56,087 bases of DNA from NCBI GenBank assembly GCA_025059075.1, contig JANXDZ010000001.1, positions 339,977 to 396,063 on the forward strand, read 5' to 3'. The stretch is from Sulfolobales archaeon (GTDB lineage Archaea > Thermoproteota > Thermoprotei_A > Sulfolobales > Desulfurococcaceae). A program made the translations under genes and the position numbers. The notes below the pieces were generated by a model. The model had not been told where the DNA came from and ran no database searches. It saw only the letters and a list, made by a program, of their open reading frames with translations. This document shows, in pieces, positions 24,699-33,710 of this stretch (its first letter is position 1; each line of letters begins with the position of its first letter).

Positions 24699-25592
24699 CA
24701 CAACTATGTCAAGCTTACCCACTAAGTCCCCATATCTATTCCTTATAGTTACATCAGATACATTGCATAAAGAAGCTACTTCCTGCTGAGTCCTCCTCTC
24801 ATCACTTAGTATTGAAGCCATATAGACTATGGCTGCAGCAAGACCTATAGGGCCTCTCCCAATGTTTAAATCAACTCCTCTAGATGCCTTAATGATGTCC
24901 ATAGCTATAGAGTACGTCTTCTGATCAAGGTTAAGATCCTTAATTAACTTAGGTATGTAGAGAACGGGGTCTTGTTGAATTGAAGGCAGGGCTCTCACCA
25001 GCTCTATGAGTCTCTTTTCAGCATTCCACAAGTCCTTCTCAGCTATGCTAAGGGCTTTAGAAATAGATCGTAGGGTCATTGGCAAATTATACTGCTTACA
25101 CGCTAGGTATATTGAAGCCGCAGCCATGGAAGCTATAGATTTCTTCCTCATGGATGTATTGCTAAGAGCTCCCCTAAGCAATCTACTTGCTTCTTCCCTG
25201 ACGTATCCAGGTAAACCTAGTTTAGAAGCATACTTATTCAAGTACTCAAGCCCGATCTCCATAACTCTATCCTCTTTTCCAACTCTGATCTTCTTCTGTA
25301 CTCTTATCAATCGTTTAGCTTTAACTCTAAGCGTATTAGATCTAAATTCAGATGGATTAAATGTTGTGCAAATACCTCTATCATGAATCGCGTTTGTTAG
25401 TGGAACACCTGTCCTAGCCCTCGAACCATCGCCCTTATCGTTAAAAGACCTCCACTCTCTACCATGATCGATAGCTCTTTCATCTAATACAAGGCCACAG
25501 TTAATGCACACGTACTCCCCGCGAGAGTCATCAAATATTATGCTTATTGAACTGCAGTTGGGGCATTTAATTGACTTATGCTCAAAGATCAT
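24690..25592 (-). CDS. tfb: transcription initiation factor IIB
   Basis: 300 residues. The zinc ribbon CPNCSSISIIFDD... with the second pair CINC is at residues 10-32; the B-reader region has RSFNDKGDGSRARTGVP; two cyclin repeats follow (LNKYASKLGLPGYVREEA, and SKALSIAEKDLWNAEK onward to the end). It binds TBP-TATA-BRE and recruits RNA polymerase. Gar1 precedes it by two bases in the same operon, a conserved archaeal pairing. Confidence 0.97.
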   Translation of the reverse strand: MIFEHKSIKCPNCSSISIIFDDSRGEYVCINCGLVLDERAIDHGREWRSFNDKGDGSRARTGVPLTNAIHDRGICTTFNPSEFRSNTLRVKAKRLIRVQKKIRVGKEDRVMEIGLEYLNKYASKLGLPGYVREEASRLLRGALSNTSMRKKSIASMAAASIYLACKQYNLPMTLRSISKALSIAEKDLWNAEKRLIELVRALPSIQQDPVLYIPKLIKDLNLDQKTYSIAMDIIKASRGVDLNIGRGPIGLAAAIVYMASILSDERRTQQEVASLCNVSDVTIRNRYGDLVGKLDIVVSL

Positions 25593-25594
25593 AT

Positions 25595-25873
25595 TTACCG
25601 CCTCGCCTTCCCTCGAGCTCTCTCAATATAGTAAAGAACTGGCTTGCCTAAGCCTTCGATTAATTTAATGACTTCAGTTGATGAGGGCTTTACCACTATG
25701 AATGGAGATCCCACTGGCCCTATTACATCGACTATTACTCCAATTCTATTCATAGAACGATCTACGACTATGGCGTTAAGTGTTTGCTCAGGCTTTTTAG
25801 CCAAACTCCTAAGGATTATTAGACCTCCCTTAGTTACATGCAAAACCTCTCCTAGAAGCCTCATTAAAAACAC
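25595..25873 (-). CDS. gar1: H/ACA ribonucleoprotein Gar1
   Basis: 92 residues. LLGEVLHVTKGGLIILRS, then AIVVDRSMNRIGVIVDVIGPVGSPFIVVKP is the six-stranded Gar1 barrel with the conserved D-IGPV--P motif. It is part of the H/ACA complex with Cbf5, Nop10 and L7Ae that makes pseudouridines in rRNA. The archaeal form lacks the Gly-Arg tails of eukaryotes, as here. It is the first gene of the gar1-tfb operon. Confidence 0.93.
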   Translation of the reverse strand: MFLMRLLGEVLHVTKGGLIILRSLAKKPEQTLNAIVVDRSMNRIGVIVDVIGPVGSPFIVVKPSSTEVIKLIEGLGKPVLYYIERARGKARR

Positions 25874-26130
25874 CCATAGCTACTTATGGGTATTACCTGT
25901 GTACAACTATAAATAATGCGGCTCATCATTTACTAGATTCCTACGGCGTTTATTCAATAGAGTTTTTTCCAGATAATTTAAATGATCCAATAATACACAT
26001 GCCATACATGAGTTATACAGTGGTACTAATGACTGCTTTACGTTTAATAGAAAGAGGCACTAATGCAGATAGCTCTGCAAGATTTTAATAGCTAGAGTTA
26101 AGTAAAGCATTCAATAACAGCGTTTCAGCT

Positions 26131-27012
26131 TTATATGATGTTGAGTAAAGCTCGAGAGATCTCCCATGGGGCTTTAAAAACCATTACGCCTGCATTTTCT
26201 AAAGCCTTCCTTTTGCTATCCCAAGTCCCAAGCCCCATTGATATTATGGCGCCGGCATGGCCCATGCGCTTACCTGGAGGAGCCGTCATACCGGCTATGT
26301 AAGCAAGCGTAGGTTTCTCAACTCCACTTCTCTTAATATGATCAGCTAACCTTTCTTCAGCATCTCCACCTATTTCTCCAATAATTACTATAGCCTTTGT
26401 AGCTAAATCATTAATGAACATTTCATAGACTTCTACGAAGTCTAAGCCTGTTACAGGATCTCCCCCTATTCCTACAACAGTTGACTGCCCCAACCCTACT
26501 TCACTTATTTCCATAGAGACTTCATATGTTAGAGTACCACTTCTTGATACTACTCCTATTACACCTCTAGAAAAAGCTTGAGAAGGCATTATTCCAACTT
26601 TCCCCACTCCTGGAGATATTACTCCAGGAGTATTGGGTCCTACGATAGTTCTATCCATGGACCTAGCCTTGTTGACTAATATTAATTCATCTCTAAGTGG
26701 AATTCCTTCAGTTATTACAACAACTATCTCTATGCCTGCCTCAAGAGCCTCTAGAACTGCATCGAGTGAGTATTGAGCTGGGACGAAGACAATGCTGGTA
26801 TTTATCTCAGGATGCTTACGTAGAGCTGAAAGTACGCTATTGTATACTGGTACTCCGTGAATACTTGAACCTCCTTTCCCAGGCGTTACTCCAGCAACTA
26901 CCTTCGTACCGTAATCGATCATGAGCTTTGTATGGAAAGCCCCCTGCCTACCTGTAATTCCTTGAACAAGTACTCTTGTGTCTTCATTAACTAAGATTGC
27001 CGTAGACTTCAC
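26131..27012 (-). CDS. sucD: succinyl-CoA synthetase alpha subunit (ADP-forming type)
   Basis: 293 residues. The CoA-binding Rossmann domain shows VQGITGRQGAFHTKLMIDYG and AGVTPGKGGSS. The nucleotide/phosphate region shows GIGGDPVTG, and the phosphohistidine is in MGHAGAIISMG, with PPGKRMGHAGAI as the signature. It makes or uses succinyl-CoA in the citric-acid cycle or in autotrophic carbon cycles. It follows sucC with a 4-base overlap. Confidence 0.95.
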   Translation of the reverse strand: MKSTAILVNEDTRVLVQGITGRQGAFHTKLMIDYGTKVVAGVTPGKGGSSIHGVPVYNSVLSALRKHPEINTSIVFVPAQYSLDAVLEALEAGIEIVVVITEGIPLRDELILVNKARSMDRTIVGPNTPGVISPGVGKVGIMPSQAFSRGVIGVVSRSGTLTYEVSMEISEVGLGQSTVVGIGGDPVTGLDFVEVYEMFINDLATKAIVIIGEIGGDAEERLADHIKRSGVEKPTLAYIAGMTAPPGKRMGHAGAIISMGLGTWDSKRKALENAGVMVFKAPWEISRALLNII

Positions 27013-28136
27013 CTCGCTAACTCCACTGCAGTTGCAACAGCTTCTCTAAGGCTTGAGAAAGCCTTCACTCCTTTCTCCATAAGAATTCCTCTCCCAATAC
27101 TGTCGTTTGTCCCAATTAATCTAACTACAATTGGTTTTACGCTGCCTACTTCACTTATAGCACTAATTACTCCTTCTGCAACTTCATCACATCTAGTTAT
27201 TCCACCGAATACATTCACTAATATTACTTTCACACGTGGATTAGTTAATAGGAGTTTTACTCCCTCCCTCACTTGATCGCTAGATGCTCCACCGCCAATG
27301 TCCAGGAAGTTAGCTGGCTCTCCACCATAGATCTTAACTAAATCCATTGTAGCCATAGTGAGCCCCGCTCCATTGCATAATATCCCTATGTTGCCTGAGA
27401 GTTCAACGTATGATAAGCCGTGTCTTTTAGCTATAGCTTCAGCGTCTGAGAGACCTCTATATGCTTTATCCATAAGCCCTCTATGTCTATAGAGGGAGTT
27501 GTCGTCAATAACTATCTTGACATCTAGTGCTATTAACTCACCACTGCATGAAAGTGCAAGTGGGTTGAATTCAACTAGCTCTGCATCATACTCTACTACT
27601 AATCTCCACGCGGAGTCAATGATTTTCAGTACTTGAGGCTCAAGATCTTTGCTAAGGTTATAGAACTCCACTAACCACCTTGATGTAAATAGCGCTGGGC
27701 CAGTAACAGGATCTACTGTTATTTTAATTAAAGCATTCGGATATCTCTTAACGAGTTCTTCAACTTCTACTCCTCCAAGAGTTGATGCTAGGATTGCATA
27801 TGCTCTCCTAGGTCTATCGATCGTTAAAGCTAAGTAAAGCTCTTTATCTACGCAAATTCTTTCCTCAACTAGTAATTGCTTTACTTCCTCACCAGAGATC
27901 CTCATTTTAAGGAGCTCTAAGGAAGCCTCCTCAGCTTCTTTAAGAGTTTTAGCAAATCTTATCCCTCCAGAAATACCTCTACGCCCAAGGAGTACTTGAC
28001 TCTTTAAAACTACTTCTCCCCCAAGTTTCTTAACGGCATCTCTAACTTCATTTATTGAAGCAGCTAAGAATCCCCTAGGCACTTTCACTCCATGCTTGCT
28101 TACAATTTCCTTAGCTTCATACTCATATAGCTTCAA
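27009..28136 (-). CDS. sucC: succinyl-CoA synthetase beta subunit
   Basis: 375 residues. LYEYEAKEIVSKHGVKVPRG opens the ATP-grasp domain, with VVLKSQVLLGRRGISGGIRF as the lysine loop and VEFNPLALS as the metal site. The C-terminal flavodoxin-like half has GNIGILCNGAGLTMATMD and FLDIGGGAS. It is encoded upstream of and overlapping sucD. Together they form the alpha-beta ligase. Confidence 0.95.
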   Translation of the reverse strand: MKLYEYEAKEIVSKHGVKVPRGFLAASINEVRDAVKKLGGEVVLKSQVLLGRRGISGGIRFAKTLKEAEEASLELLKMRISGEEVKQLLVEERICVDKELYLALTIDRPRRAYAILASTLGGVEVEELVKRYPNALIKITVDPVTGPALFTSRWLVEFYNLSKDLEPQVLKIIDSAWRLVVEYDAELVEFNPLALSCSGELIALDVKIVIDDNSLYRHRGLMDKAYRGLSDAEAIAKRHGLSYVELSGNIGILCNGAGLTMATMDLVKIYGGEPANFLDIGGGASSDQVREGVKLLLTNPRVKVILVNVFGGITRCDEVAEGVISAISEVGSVKPIVVRLIGTNDSIGRGILMEKGVKAFSSLREAVATAVELAR

Positions 28137-28355
28137 TTAATAAGCCGCCTCCTGGAGCTGTCTCAAGTTTTATAGAGGTTTATATTGACTGACGCCAATC
28201 TTAAGCTGTATAGAGATTTCTAATTATAAACTCTATGAAGAGTTGAGAGCCTAAGTTATATGGAGCTCTCTATAGAATAATGAGATGTAGAGTGTTGAGG
28301 TCCTTTGAACTTCTTAAGCTATATACAAAGCAAGAAGGAATGGGAGGAAATGAAG

Positions 28356-28487
28356 ATGAGCAATGAAAACACGTCGAGCTATATAAATCTGCAAAAGCTA
28401 AACTCCCTAAGTCCTCTTAAAACCAACTCCTTACTAGCATTAAGCGCTATTTTTCAAGCTAAGAGAGCTATAAGAAGTCCTTCATAG
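28356..28487 (+). CDS. 43-residue small protein coupled to the TatD-like hydrolase
   Basis: ATG 28356 has GGAGG eight bases upstream (28343-28347). The 43-residue product (MSNENTSSYINLQKLNSL...) is neutral to basic and ends before TAG at 28485-28487, whose last G begins the GTG of the next gene. The strong ribosome site and the stop-start overlap argue for a real gene; the sequence matches nothing I know. The frame extends further upstream to 28305 but that part lacks support. Confidence 0.5.
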   Translation: MSNENTSSYINLQKLNSLSPLKTNSLLALSAIFQAKRAIRSPS

Positions 28488-29374
28488 TGTCTACTGAAGT
28501 GTGGGAGAGGAGTGCTTTGACTTTAGTGTTTAGTGATGTACACTTACACGCTAATCCGATCAGTGGCTTAGGAGCTGAAAAAATAGCTAAAAAATTTAAG
28601 AAAGCCAACGGGTGGTTCATGGCTTTAGTCTCTCTTCCTCCACAACACTACGGAATAGATGGCTTAGGCTTTGAGAGCCATGAGAAATCCATTAAAATAC
28701 TGCTGGGGGAATCTGAGAAGGCAAGAAGGGAGGGTGTTGAAGTAAGTATCTTAGCAGGCTTCCATCCATCACTAATTGATGTGTACTTCAAGGCTGGCTG
28801 GAGTTCTAGTGAAATAGTTGAACTAGCTGAAAAAATCATAGATTATATCGCTAAGCTCCACGAAGAAAAAGCTGTAGATGGCATAGGTGAAGTTGGAAGA
28901 CAACACTATGTAGTAAACCCAGCGTGGATTGTTACATCGGAGCTAATACTTATTTACGCTATTGAAGTAGCTAGAGATAACGATATGTTAATCCACTTAC
29001 ACTTAGAACAAGGAGGATACTCTACAGTTGCTTCAGTAAAGAGGATAGCTGAATTAACTAAGATCAATGTGGATTCACTACTATTGCACCACGTATCACC
29101 TAGTGAAGCCCATTACGCTGAGATCTATGAATGCTGGTACACTATTCCAGCTAAGGAGAAGCTTTACAGAACTCTATTACCTAATAAACCTAAGCGGCTA
29201 ATGACAGAGTCGGACTTCATAGATGATCCTAAGAGACCCGGCGTATCTTCATACCCCTGGGATATACCTCGCGAATTGATGAGCTTAATTAGTAGAGGCG
29301 TAGTGGATGAGGAATATCTATATAGAGTAGAGGTTGAAAACGTATCTAAGTTTTATAGAGTAAAACCCCCTTAA
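28487..29374 (+). CDS. TatD-related metal-dependent hydrolase
   Basis: 295 residues. VFSDVHLHANPIS gives the first HxH metal site, LAGFHPSLIDVY and DGIGEVGRQHY supply the central Glu, LIHLHLEQGG the middle His, and MTESDFIDDPKRPG the final Asp of a TatD-like TIM barrel. Members include DNases and uncharacterised archaeal hydrolases, so the substrate is unknown. GTG start overlapping the small gene upstream; the Zn-finger gene follows 47 bases on. Confidence 0.8.
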   Translation: MSTEVWERSALTLVFSDVHLHANPISGLGAEKIAKKFKKANGWFMALVSLPPQHYGIDGLGFESHEKSIKILLGESEKARREGVEVSILAGFHPSLIDVYFKAGWSSSEIVELAEKIIDYIAKLHEEKAVDGIGEVGRQHYVVNPAWIVTSELILIYAIEVARDNDMLIHLHLEQGGYSTVASVKRIAELTKINVDSLLLHHVSPSEAHYAEIYECWYTIPAKEKLYRTLLPNKPKRLMTESDFIDDPKRPGVSSYPWDIPRELMSLISRGVVDEEYLYRVEVENVSKFYRVKPP

Positions 29375-29421
29375 GAAGCTCAATTGATATTAAGTAATTA
29401 AACAATGTCTGTTAAAGAATA

Positions 29422-29736
29422 TTGAGGCAGAGATCGTTGAAGAACTTGGAGAGAGTTAATAGATATTGCACTATATGCGGTACAGAAGCAGTCTATGTAT
29501 GTAGCAAGTGCGGTAGACCTACTTGTAGAAAGCATTACAGCTTGTTGAGGAACTTATGCAGCATATGCGAATCCCTACTATGCGAGATTTGTGGAAGAAA
29601 CCTATCTATAGGATATTGCATAAGATGCGGTAGAGTTGGTTGCGAAGACTGCTTAGTGCAGCTATCAACAATATCATATATTTGTGTGGAGTGTTTAAGA
29701 AGCTGGGGGGGAGTTCATGACTGTAGGCAAGCCTAA
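29422..29736 (+). CDS. small Cys-rich zinc-finger protein (B-box/HIT-like)
   Basis: 104 residues containing sixteen cysteines, mostly in CxxC pairs: CTICG, CSKCG, CSICE, CEICG, CIRCG, CEDC and CVEC, with CRKHY supplying a His. This suggests three or four zinc sites of B-box or HIT type, usually for protein or RNA contacts. The start is TTG 29422 or TTG 29437. The 3' end overlaps the next gene by 20 bases, so expression is linked to the AIR-synthase-like protein. Confidence 0.7.
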   Translation: MRQRSLKNLERVNRYCTICGTEAVYVCSKCGRPTCRKHYSLLRNLCSICESLLCEICGRNLSIGYCIRCGRVGCEDCLVQLSTISYICVECLRSWGGVHDCRQA

Positions 29737-30715
29737 AAGGGAGATCCTTGAATCCATGGTCTTTAAATACACCGGCATCAACGATCCAGATGTAGTTCAG
29801 GGGCCAGCGTTTGGAGAGGACGCTGGCATAGTGAGGCTTGGTGACGGCTACTTAGTAACCCATACTAATCCAATAACAACTGCCTCGAGGAGAATAGGGT
29901 GGTTATCTATAAACGTAGCTGCAAACGATGTTGCAGTGAGAGGAGCTAGACCCAGGTGGGCTGAGTCAGTAGTTCTTATGCCACCTAATTCACCCGAGGA
30001 CTTAGTTAATGAAATAATGAGTGATGTCGATAAAGCTGCTAAAAAAATAGGTATTTCAATAATAGGCGGCCATACTGAATATACTCCAGGGCTGCCGAGG
30101 CCCATAGTCATATCGACAGTAATAGGATACACTAATAAGCGAGTGGTAACTACTAAAGGTGCACAACTAGAGGACCTAGTGATTGCAGCCGGTTACATTG
30201 GTGGTGAAGGGACTTCTGTAATCGCATGGGATTTCCCACATCTCCTTACTGAGAAGGGGTTAAGCCCAGATGTAATCGTTGAAGCAAGGAAATTCATAGA
30301 TCGTGTAAGCATTGTTGAAGCAGCATTAAGAATAGCTCCATACGCATCTTCAATGCACGACCTCACTGAGGGAGGCTTACTGGAAGGCCTTTATGAAGTA
30401 AGCATTGCTAGTGGAGTTAGGTTAGTAATTGATCCTTCTCTCATACAGCTTAACTCCGTCGTCGCTATGGTGACTGGGGCCTTAAACATAGATCCATTGA
30501 AGCTTCTCAGCAGTGGTTCGTTAGTAGCAACAATACCTGAGCCATACGTTGAGAGGGCCGTGAGTTCTCTCTTAGAAATAGGCATTCCATGCTCAGTAAT
30601 AGGTAGAGTAGTTAGTGGAGAGCCTGGAGTTGTGTTAAGCAGCAGTGGTAGAGTACTTAATGAAGTTAGAGAGAGCATTATTGATGAAATTTATAAACTG
30701 TTTCAAAAAATGTAG
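29717..30715 (+). CDS. AIR synthase-related protein (PurM/HypE/ThiL superfamily)
   Basis: 332 residues. GPAFGEDAGIVRLGDGYLV is the N-terminal glycine/Asp loop, VAANDVAVRGARPRW the central Asp motif and IIGGHTEYTP the metal/ATP motif. The C-terminal half has SSMHDLTEGGLLEGLYEV. The superfamily uses ATP to activate an oxygen or acid group (purine, selenium, hydrogenase, thiamine pathways). This stand-alone archaeal form has no assigned substrate. GGGGGGAG directly upstream of ATG is a strong ribosome site. Confidence 0.8.
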   Translation: MTVGKPKREILESMVFKYTGINDPDVVQGPAFGEDAGIVRLGDGYLVTHTNPITTASRRIGWLSINVAANDVAVRGARPRWAESVVLMPPNSPEDLVNEIMSDVDKAAKKIGISIIGGHTEYTPGLPRPIVISTVIGYTNKRVVTTKGAQLEDLVIAAGYIGGEGTSVIAWDFPHLLTEKGLSPDVIVEARKFIDRVSIVEAALRIAPYASSMHDLTEGGLLEGLYEVSIASGVRLVIDPSLIQLNSVVAMVTGALNIDPLKLLSSGSLVATIPEPYVERAVSSLLEIGIPCSVIGRVVSGEPGVVLSSSGRVLNEVRESIIDEIYKLFQKM

Positions 30716-30756
30716 GCTAATGCCGGCATTAGTGTAAAAACATTGAGATCTTGTCA

Positions 30757-31416
30757 CTACTTCCCTTGCTGAACTCCTGCTTGTTCTCCTACTGCAAAAG
30801 CAGTAGCTGGAAGCTCTGGGAACCTCTCCCTTAGTCTTTGTTCTGCAACAATCTTCGCTTCCTCAAAGATCTTCTTTGCTTCAGGACTCATAGATATCTC
30901 TGTGCCTAATCCTACGTCGAATCCAGCAGCACTCATTACTGTACTGAGGTCTGATACAGCCATGTTTAAGTCTATCCATAGGTCTGGCGCTATACCCCTC
31001 AATATGTTAGCTGCTTCCTTCAGTATTCCTACTACTGGTGCAACCGTTGTAAATGCTTCTCCAACAATCATGAATGTATCGAGCCTTATGCTAGCATGCT
31101 CTAGTACATATTCTACCGTCAACAGCTGTCTAGCTATCTTCCTTATTTCAGCAACTTCATTAACGTAGATCTTTGCTCTCGCTTCATCCTTCCTCATGAG
31201 TGATTCAACAGCTCTCTCGAAGAGCTCCTTATCCCTCTCATTTATCCTGTCTATATACGACCTAACTCTGTTAAGAGCTGATCTAACTCTATAGTTTGCC
31301 ATAACAGCTCTCTTAGCTAGAGGTTCCTTATCATTTTTGAAGAGGCTCTTGAGTCTTTCACCGATTGTTGGCTCGCTAGCGCCATACCAAGCTCTCTCAA
31401 ATGCTTTCTCAGCCAT
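30757..31416 (-). CDS. cdvB: ESCRT-III-like cell division protein (CdvB family)
   Basis: 219 residues from ATG 31416, which has GGGTGA nine bases upstream; the in-frame ATG at 31470 lacks this. The protein is almost entirely helical. It has a basic first half (VMANYRVRSALNRVRSYIDR) and an acidic second half, the Snf7-fold charge pattern, with SDLSTVMSAAGFD and FEEAKIVAEQRLRERFPELP near the C-terminus. Such proteins polymerise at mid-cell and are cut back by the Vps4-like CdvC. No Vps4 or CdvA gene is in this window, so it may be one of the CdvB paralogues. Confidence 0.88.
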   Translation of the reverse strand: MAEKAFERAWYGASEPTIGERLKSLFKNDKEPLAKRAVMANYRVRSALNRVRSYIDRINERDKELFERAVESLMRKDEARAKIYVNEVAEIRKIARQLLTVEYVLEHASIRLDTFMIVGEAFTTVAPVVGILKEAANILRGIAPDLWIDLNMAVSDLSTVMSAAGFDVGLGTEISMSPEAKKIFEEAKIVAEQRLRERFPELPATAFAVGEQAGVQQGK

Positions 31417-31535
31417 ACACTTCACCCTAAGACTCTGTTGCAATAAGACGGTATTTAAAAGAGGGAGCATAATCTCCTTTACACAGTAAAGAGTTATATA
31501 TAGCTCTACAAATCACGCAGTCTGAGGTGGGTCAT

Positions 31536-32867
31536 TTGACTAGAAGAGTAGTAATAATTGGCGCTGGTGGCAGAGACTTCCATAACTTTAACGTAGTCTA
31601 TAGAGATAACCCTGAGCATAGAGTCATCGCATTTGCAGTAACACAAATACCTGGAATTGCTGGACGTAGATATCCTCCAAGCCTAGCCGGCTCCCTTTAT
31701 CCAAATGGTATACCTATAGTATCAGTTAGCTGTTTAAAGGATCTTATTGAGCGAAATAATGTTGATGAAGTAGTTTTAAGCTTCAGCGATCTTACTTACA
31801 GCGATCTTGGCAGGTCGCTGAGCGAAGTGCTAGCTACAGGTGCTTCATTTAAAATCATTGGGCCCAGGGAGACTATGCTTGAATCATCTAAACCAGTAAT
31901 AGCAGTTGTAGGAGTTAGGACAGGTGCTGGAAAGAGCAGCGTGTCAAGGGAGATAGCTAGATCTCTTGTAAACCGCAACCTGCGTGTAGGTATAGTGAGG
32001 CACCCAATGGCCTACGGCGATTTAGAGAAATCCATTGTACAAAAATTTACTTCAATCCAGGACTTTGATAAGTATAGCGTTACAATCGAGGAGAGGGAGG
32101 AGTACGAGCATTACATAAATATGAGTCTCACAGTTTATGCAGGCGTAGATTATGGAAAACTGCTTCAATTAGTGGAGTCAGAGAGTGATGTGATACTATG
32201 GGATGGAGGGAACAACGACTGGCCCTTCTATAGGCCAGATTACTTGATAACAATAGCTGATGCAATGAGGCCTGGGCAAGAGGTTTCAAGTTATCCAGGT
32301 GAAGTAAATGTAAGAATGGCTGATGCAGTCATAGTGAATAAAGTTGATCAAGCTAATGAGAGGGATGTGAATAAAATAATAAGCAATGTTAGGGAAGTCA
32401 ATCCACGGGCATCAATAAGCCTAGCGGTAAGTGAAGTAAGCGTTGACAGGCATGAAGCAATAAGAGGAAAGAGAGTAGTTGTTGTAGAAGACTCTCCAAC
32501 GATTACCCATGGAGGTTCACCTTATGCTGCAGGCTATGTAGCTGCACTAAAGTATGGAGCAGCTGAAGTAGTTGATCCAAGGCCTTATGCAGTAGGCATT
32601 ATAGCTGAAGCCTATAGGAAGTATCCACACTTAAGTAAAGTAGTTCCAAGCATGGGGTATAGGAGAGAGCAGTTAATGGATCTAGAGGAGACTCTACGCA
32701 AAGTACCTGCTGACACAGTAGTTCTTGGAACTCAGAGTGATATATCGAAAATAGTTAAAGTAGACAAGGAATTCGCTAAAGTATTCTTTAGCATTAAAAT
32801 AGTTGAAGGACCGAGCATAGATGAACTCATTGATAGATTTCTCGAGAAAGCTAAGCAAAAGCTCTAA
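31536..32867 (+). CDS. cyclic 2,3-diphosphoglycerate synthetase-like GTPase
   Basis: About 443 residues. A Rossmann-like first third (RRVVIIGAGGRDFHNFN) leads to a P-loop VGVRTGAGKSSVSREIARSL at about residue 130. GLS/NND segments (ILWDGGNNDWPFYRPDYLI) and ADAVIVNKVDQ supply the NKxD guanine motif. The family (COG2403) includes the enzyme making the thermoprotectant cyclic 2,3-diphosphoglycerate, though many members are only predicted GTPases. TTG 31536 has GAGGTG six bases upstream and is preferred to GTG 31527, which sits inside that site. Confidence 0.75.
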   Translation: MTRRVVIIGAGGRDFHNFNVVYRDNPEHRVIAFAVTQIPGIAGRRYPPSLAGSLYPNGIPIVSVSCLKDLIERNNVDEVVLSFSDLTYSDLGRSLSEVLATGASFKIIGPRETMLESSKPVIAVVGVRTGAGKSSVSREIARSLVNRNLRVGIVRHPMAYGDLEKSIVQKFTSIQDFDKYSVTIEEREEYEHYINMSLTVYAGVDYGKLLQLVESESDVILWDGGNNDWPFYRPDYLITIADAMRPGQEVSSYPGEVNVRMADAVIVNKVDQANERDVNKIISNVREVNPRASISLAVSEVSVDRHEAIRGKRVVVVEDSPTITHGGSPYAAGYVAALKYGAAEVVDPRPYAVGIIAEAYRKYPHLSKVVPSMGYRREQLMDLEETLRKVPADTVVLGTQSDISKIVKVDKEFAKVFFSIKIVEGPSIDELIDRFLEKAKQKL

Positions 32868-32904
32868 TAGTTCCTACTTAAGAGAATCCATTAGTGCTTA
32901 GGGG

Positions 32905-33216
32905 ATGGATCCTGTGAGTGGAAGGGAAGCTATTAATAAATACGTTACGTGTAGAGAGGATTGCAACCTTAGGTACATAGAGGCACTGGCCCTCAACGGA
33001 TTCGTAAAGGGCTTTGAAGTAATAGACTGCGGAAACAGCCTTTTTAAGAAAGTAAGAGTTAAGCTAGTTGACGGAAGCTTAGTTGAATCAAAGTGCTCAT
33101 TCCACGAGGAAGTAGGCATATCAGTTAGAATAATAGCGTCTTACATAGGCTTCTATAGATCGAGGAAAATGCTTGGTGAAATAACTGTAGTTGATAAAGG
33201 TGGAGAAGTAGTATAG
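32905..33216 (+). CDS. hypothetical protein with conserved-looking cysteines
   Basis: 103 residues, not recognised. YVTCREDCNLRYIEALA has a CxxxC pair, and two further cysteines appear in VIDCGNS and SKCSFHEEVG; the set could bind a metal. The C-terminus is beta-rich. It lies between the cPGS-like GTPase and the zinc-ribbon gene, all on the same strand, 37 bases after the former. Confidence 0.65.
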   Translation: MDPVSGREAINKYVTCREDCNLRYIEALALNGFVKGFEVIDCGNSLFKKVRVKLVDGSLVESKCSFHEEVGISVRIIASYIGFYRSRKMLGEITVVDKGGEVV

Positions 33217-33363
33217 ACTTAGTGTACAGCCTCTGTGAAGCTTTAATTCACGCTCATGATGCATTAGCTTTAGCAATAAGTCTTAAGGTCTATTAAGCGC
33301 TTGCTTGAGTTTAAATACTATACAACATATTGTTTGTAAAGCAGAGAACAGTGGGGGATATGT

Positions 33364-33681
33364 ATGCCTAAGAGAAGAAACTTCGAATGCCCTAACTGTG
33401 GAACTGTAGTTAGTGAACCTACTAAGACGTGGCAATTAGTAGCACCAATACCTGATAGAAAGGGGAGAATAACTGTAACAGTCATGGGTGCTTTTGAATG
33501 CCCTAACTGCAGCCATAAGTGGAGGGATGTAGTAAGCAAGTTGAAGATTGGGGAGACCAGCGTTGAAGTTAGTGGAAGAGAAATAGGTATTGAGGAGAAG
33601 AGAGAACCGAAAGTAATAGAAATAGACTTAGAGAACTTAGATGAAGAAATAGCTGAAATGGAGGAATATGAAGAAGAGTAG
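33364..33681 (+). CDS. zinc-ribbon protein with Cren7-like core
   Basis: 105 residues. FECPNCGTVV and FECPNCSHKW form a complete four-Cys zinc ribbon around a segment PTKTWQLVAPIPDRKGRITV. That segment resembles the first half of the Cren7 chromatin protein (the P.K.W.LAP..RKG pattern), with the second ribbon half where Cren7 has its last strands. After residue 70 there is an acidic tail ending EEIAEMEEYEEE. The resemblance suggests a DNA- or RNA-binding small-barrel protein, but the acidic tail argues for regulation or a protein partner. The start ATG follows GGGGGATATGT. Confidence 0.6.
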   Translation: MPKRRNFECPNCGTVVSEPTKTWQLVAPIPDRKGRITVTVMGAFECPNCSHKWRDVVSKLKIGETSVEVSGREIGIEEKREPKVIEIDLENLDEEIAEMEEYEEE

Positions 33682-33710
33682 AGTACTTTAGCAGCAGCGG
33701 GGCTGGTTTC

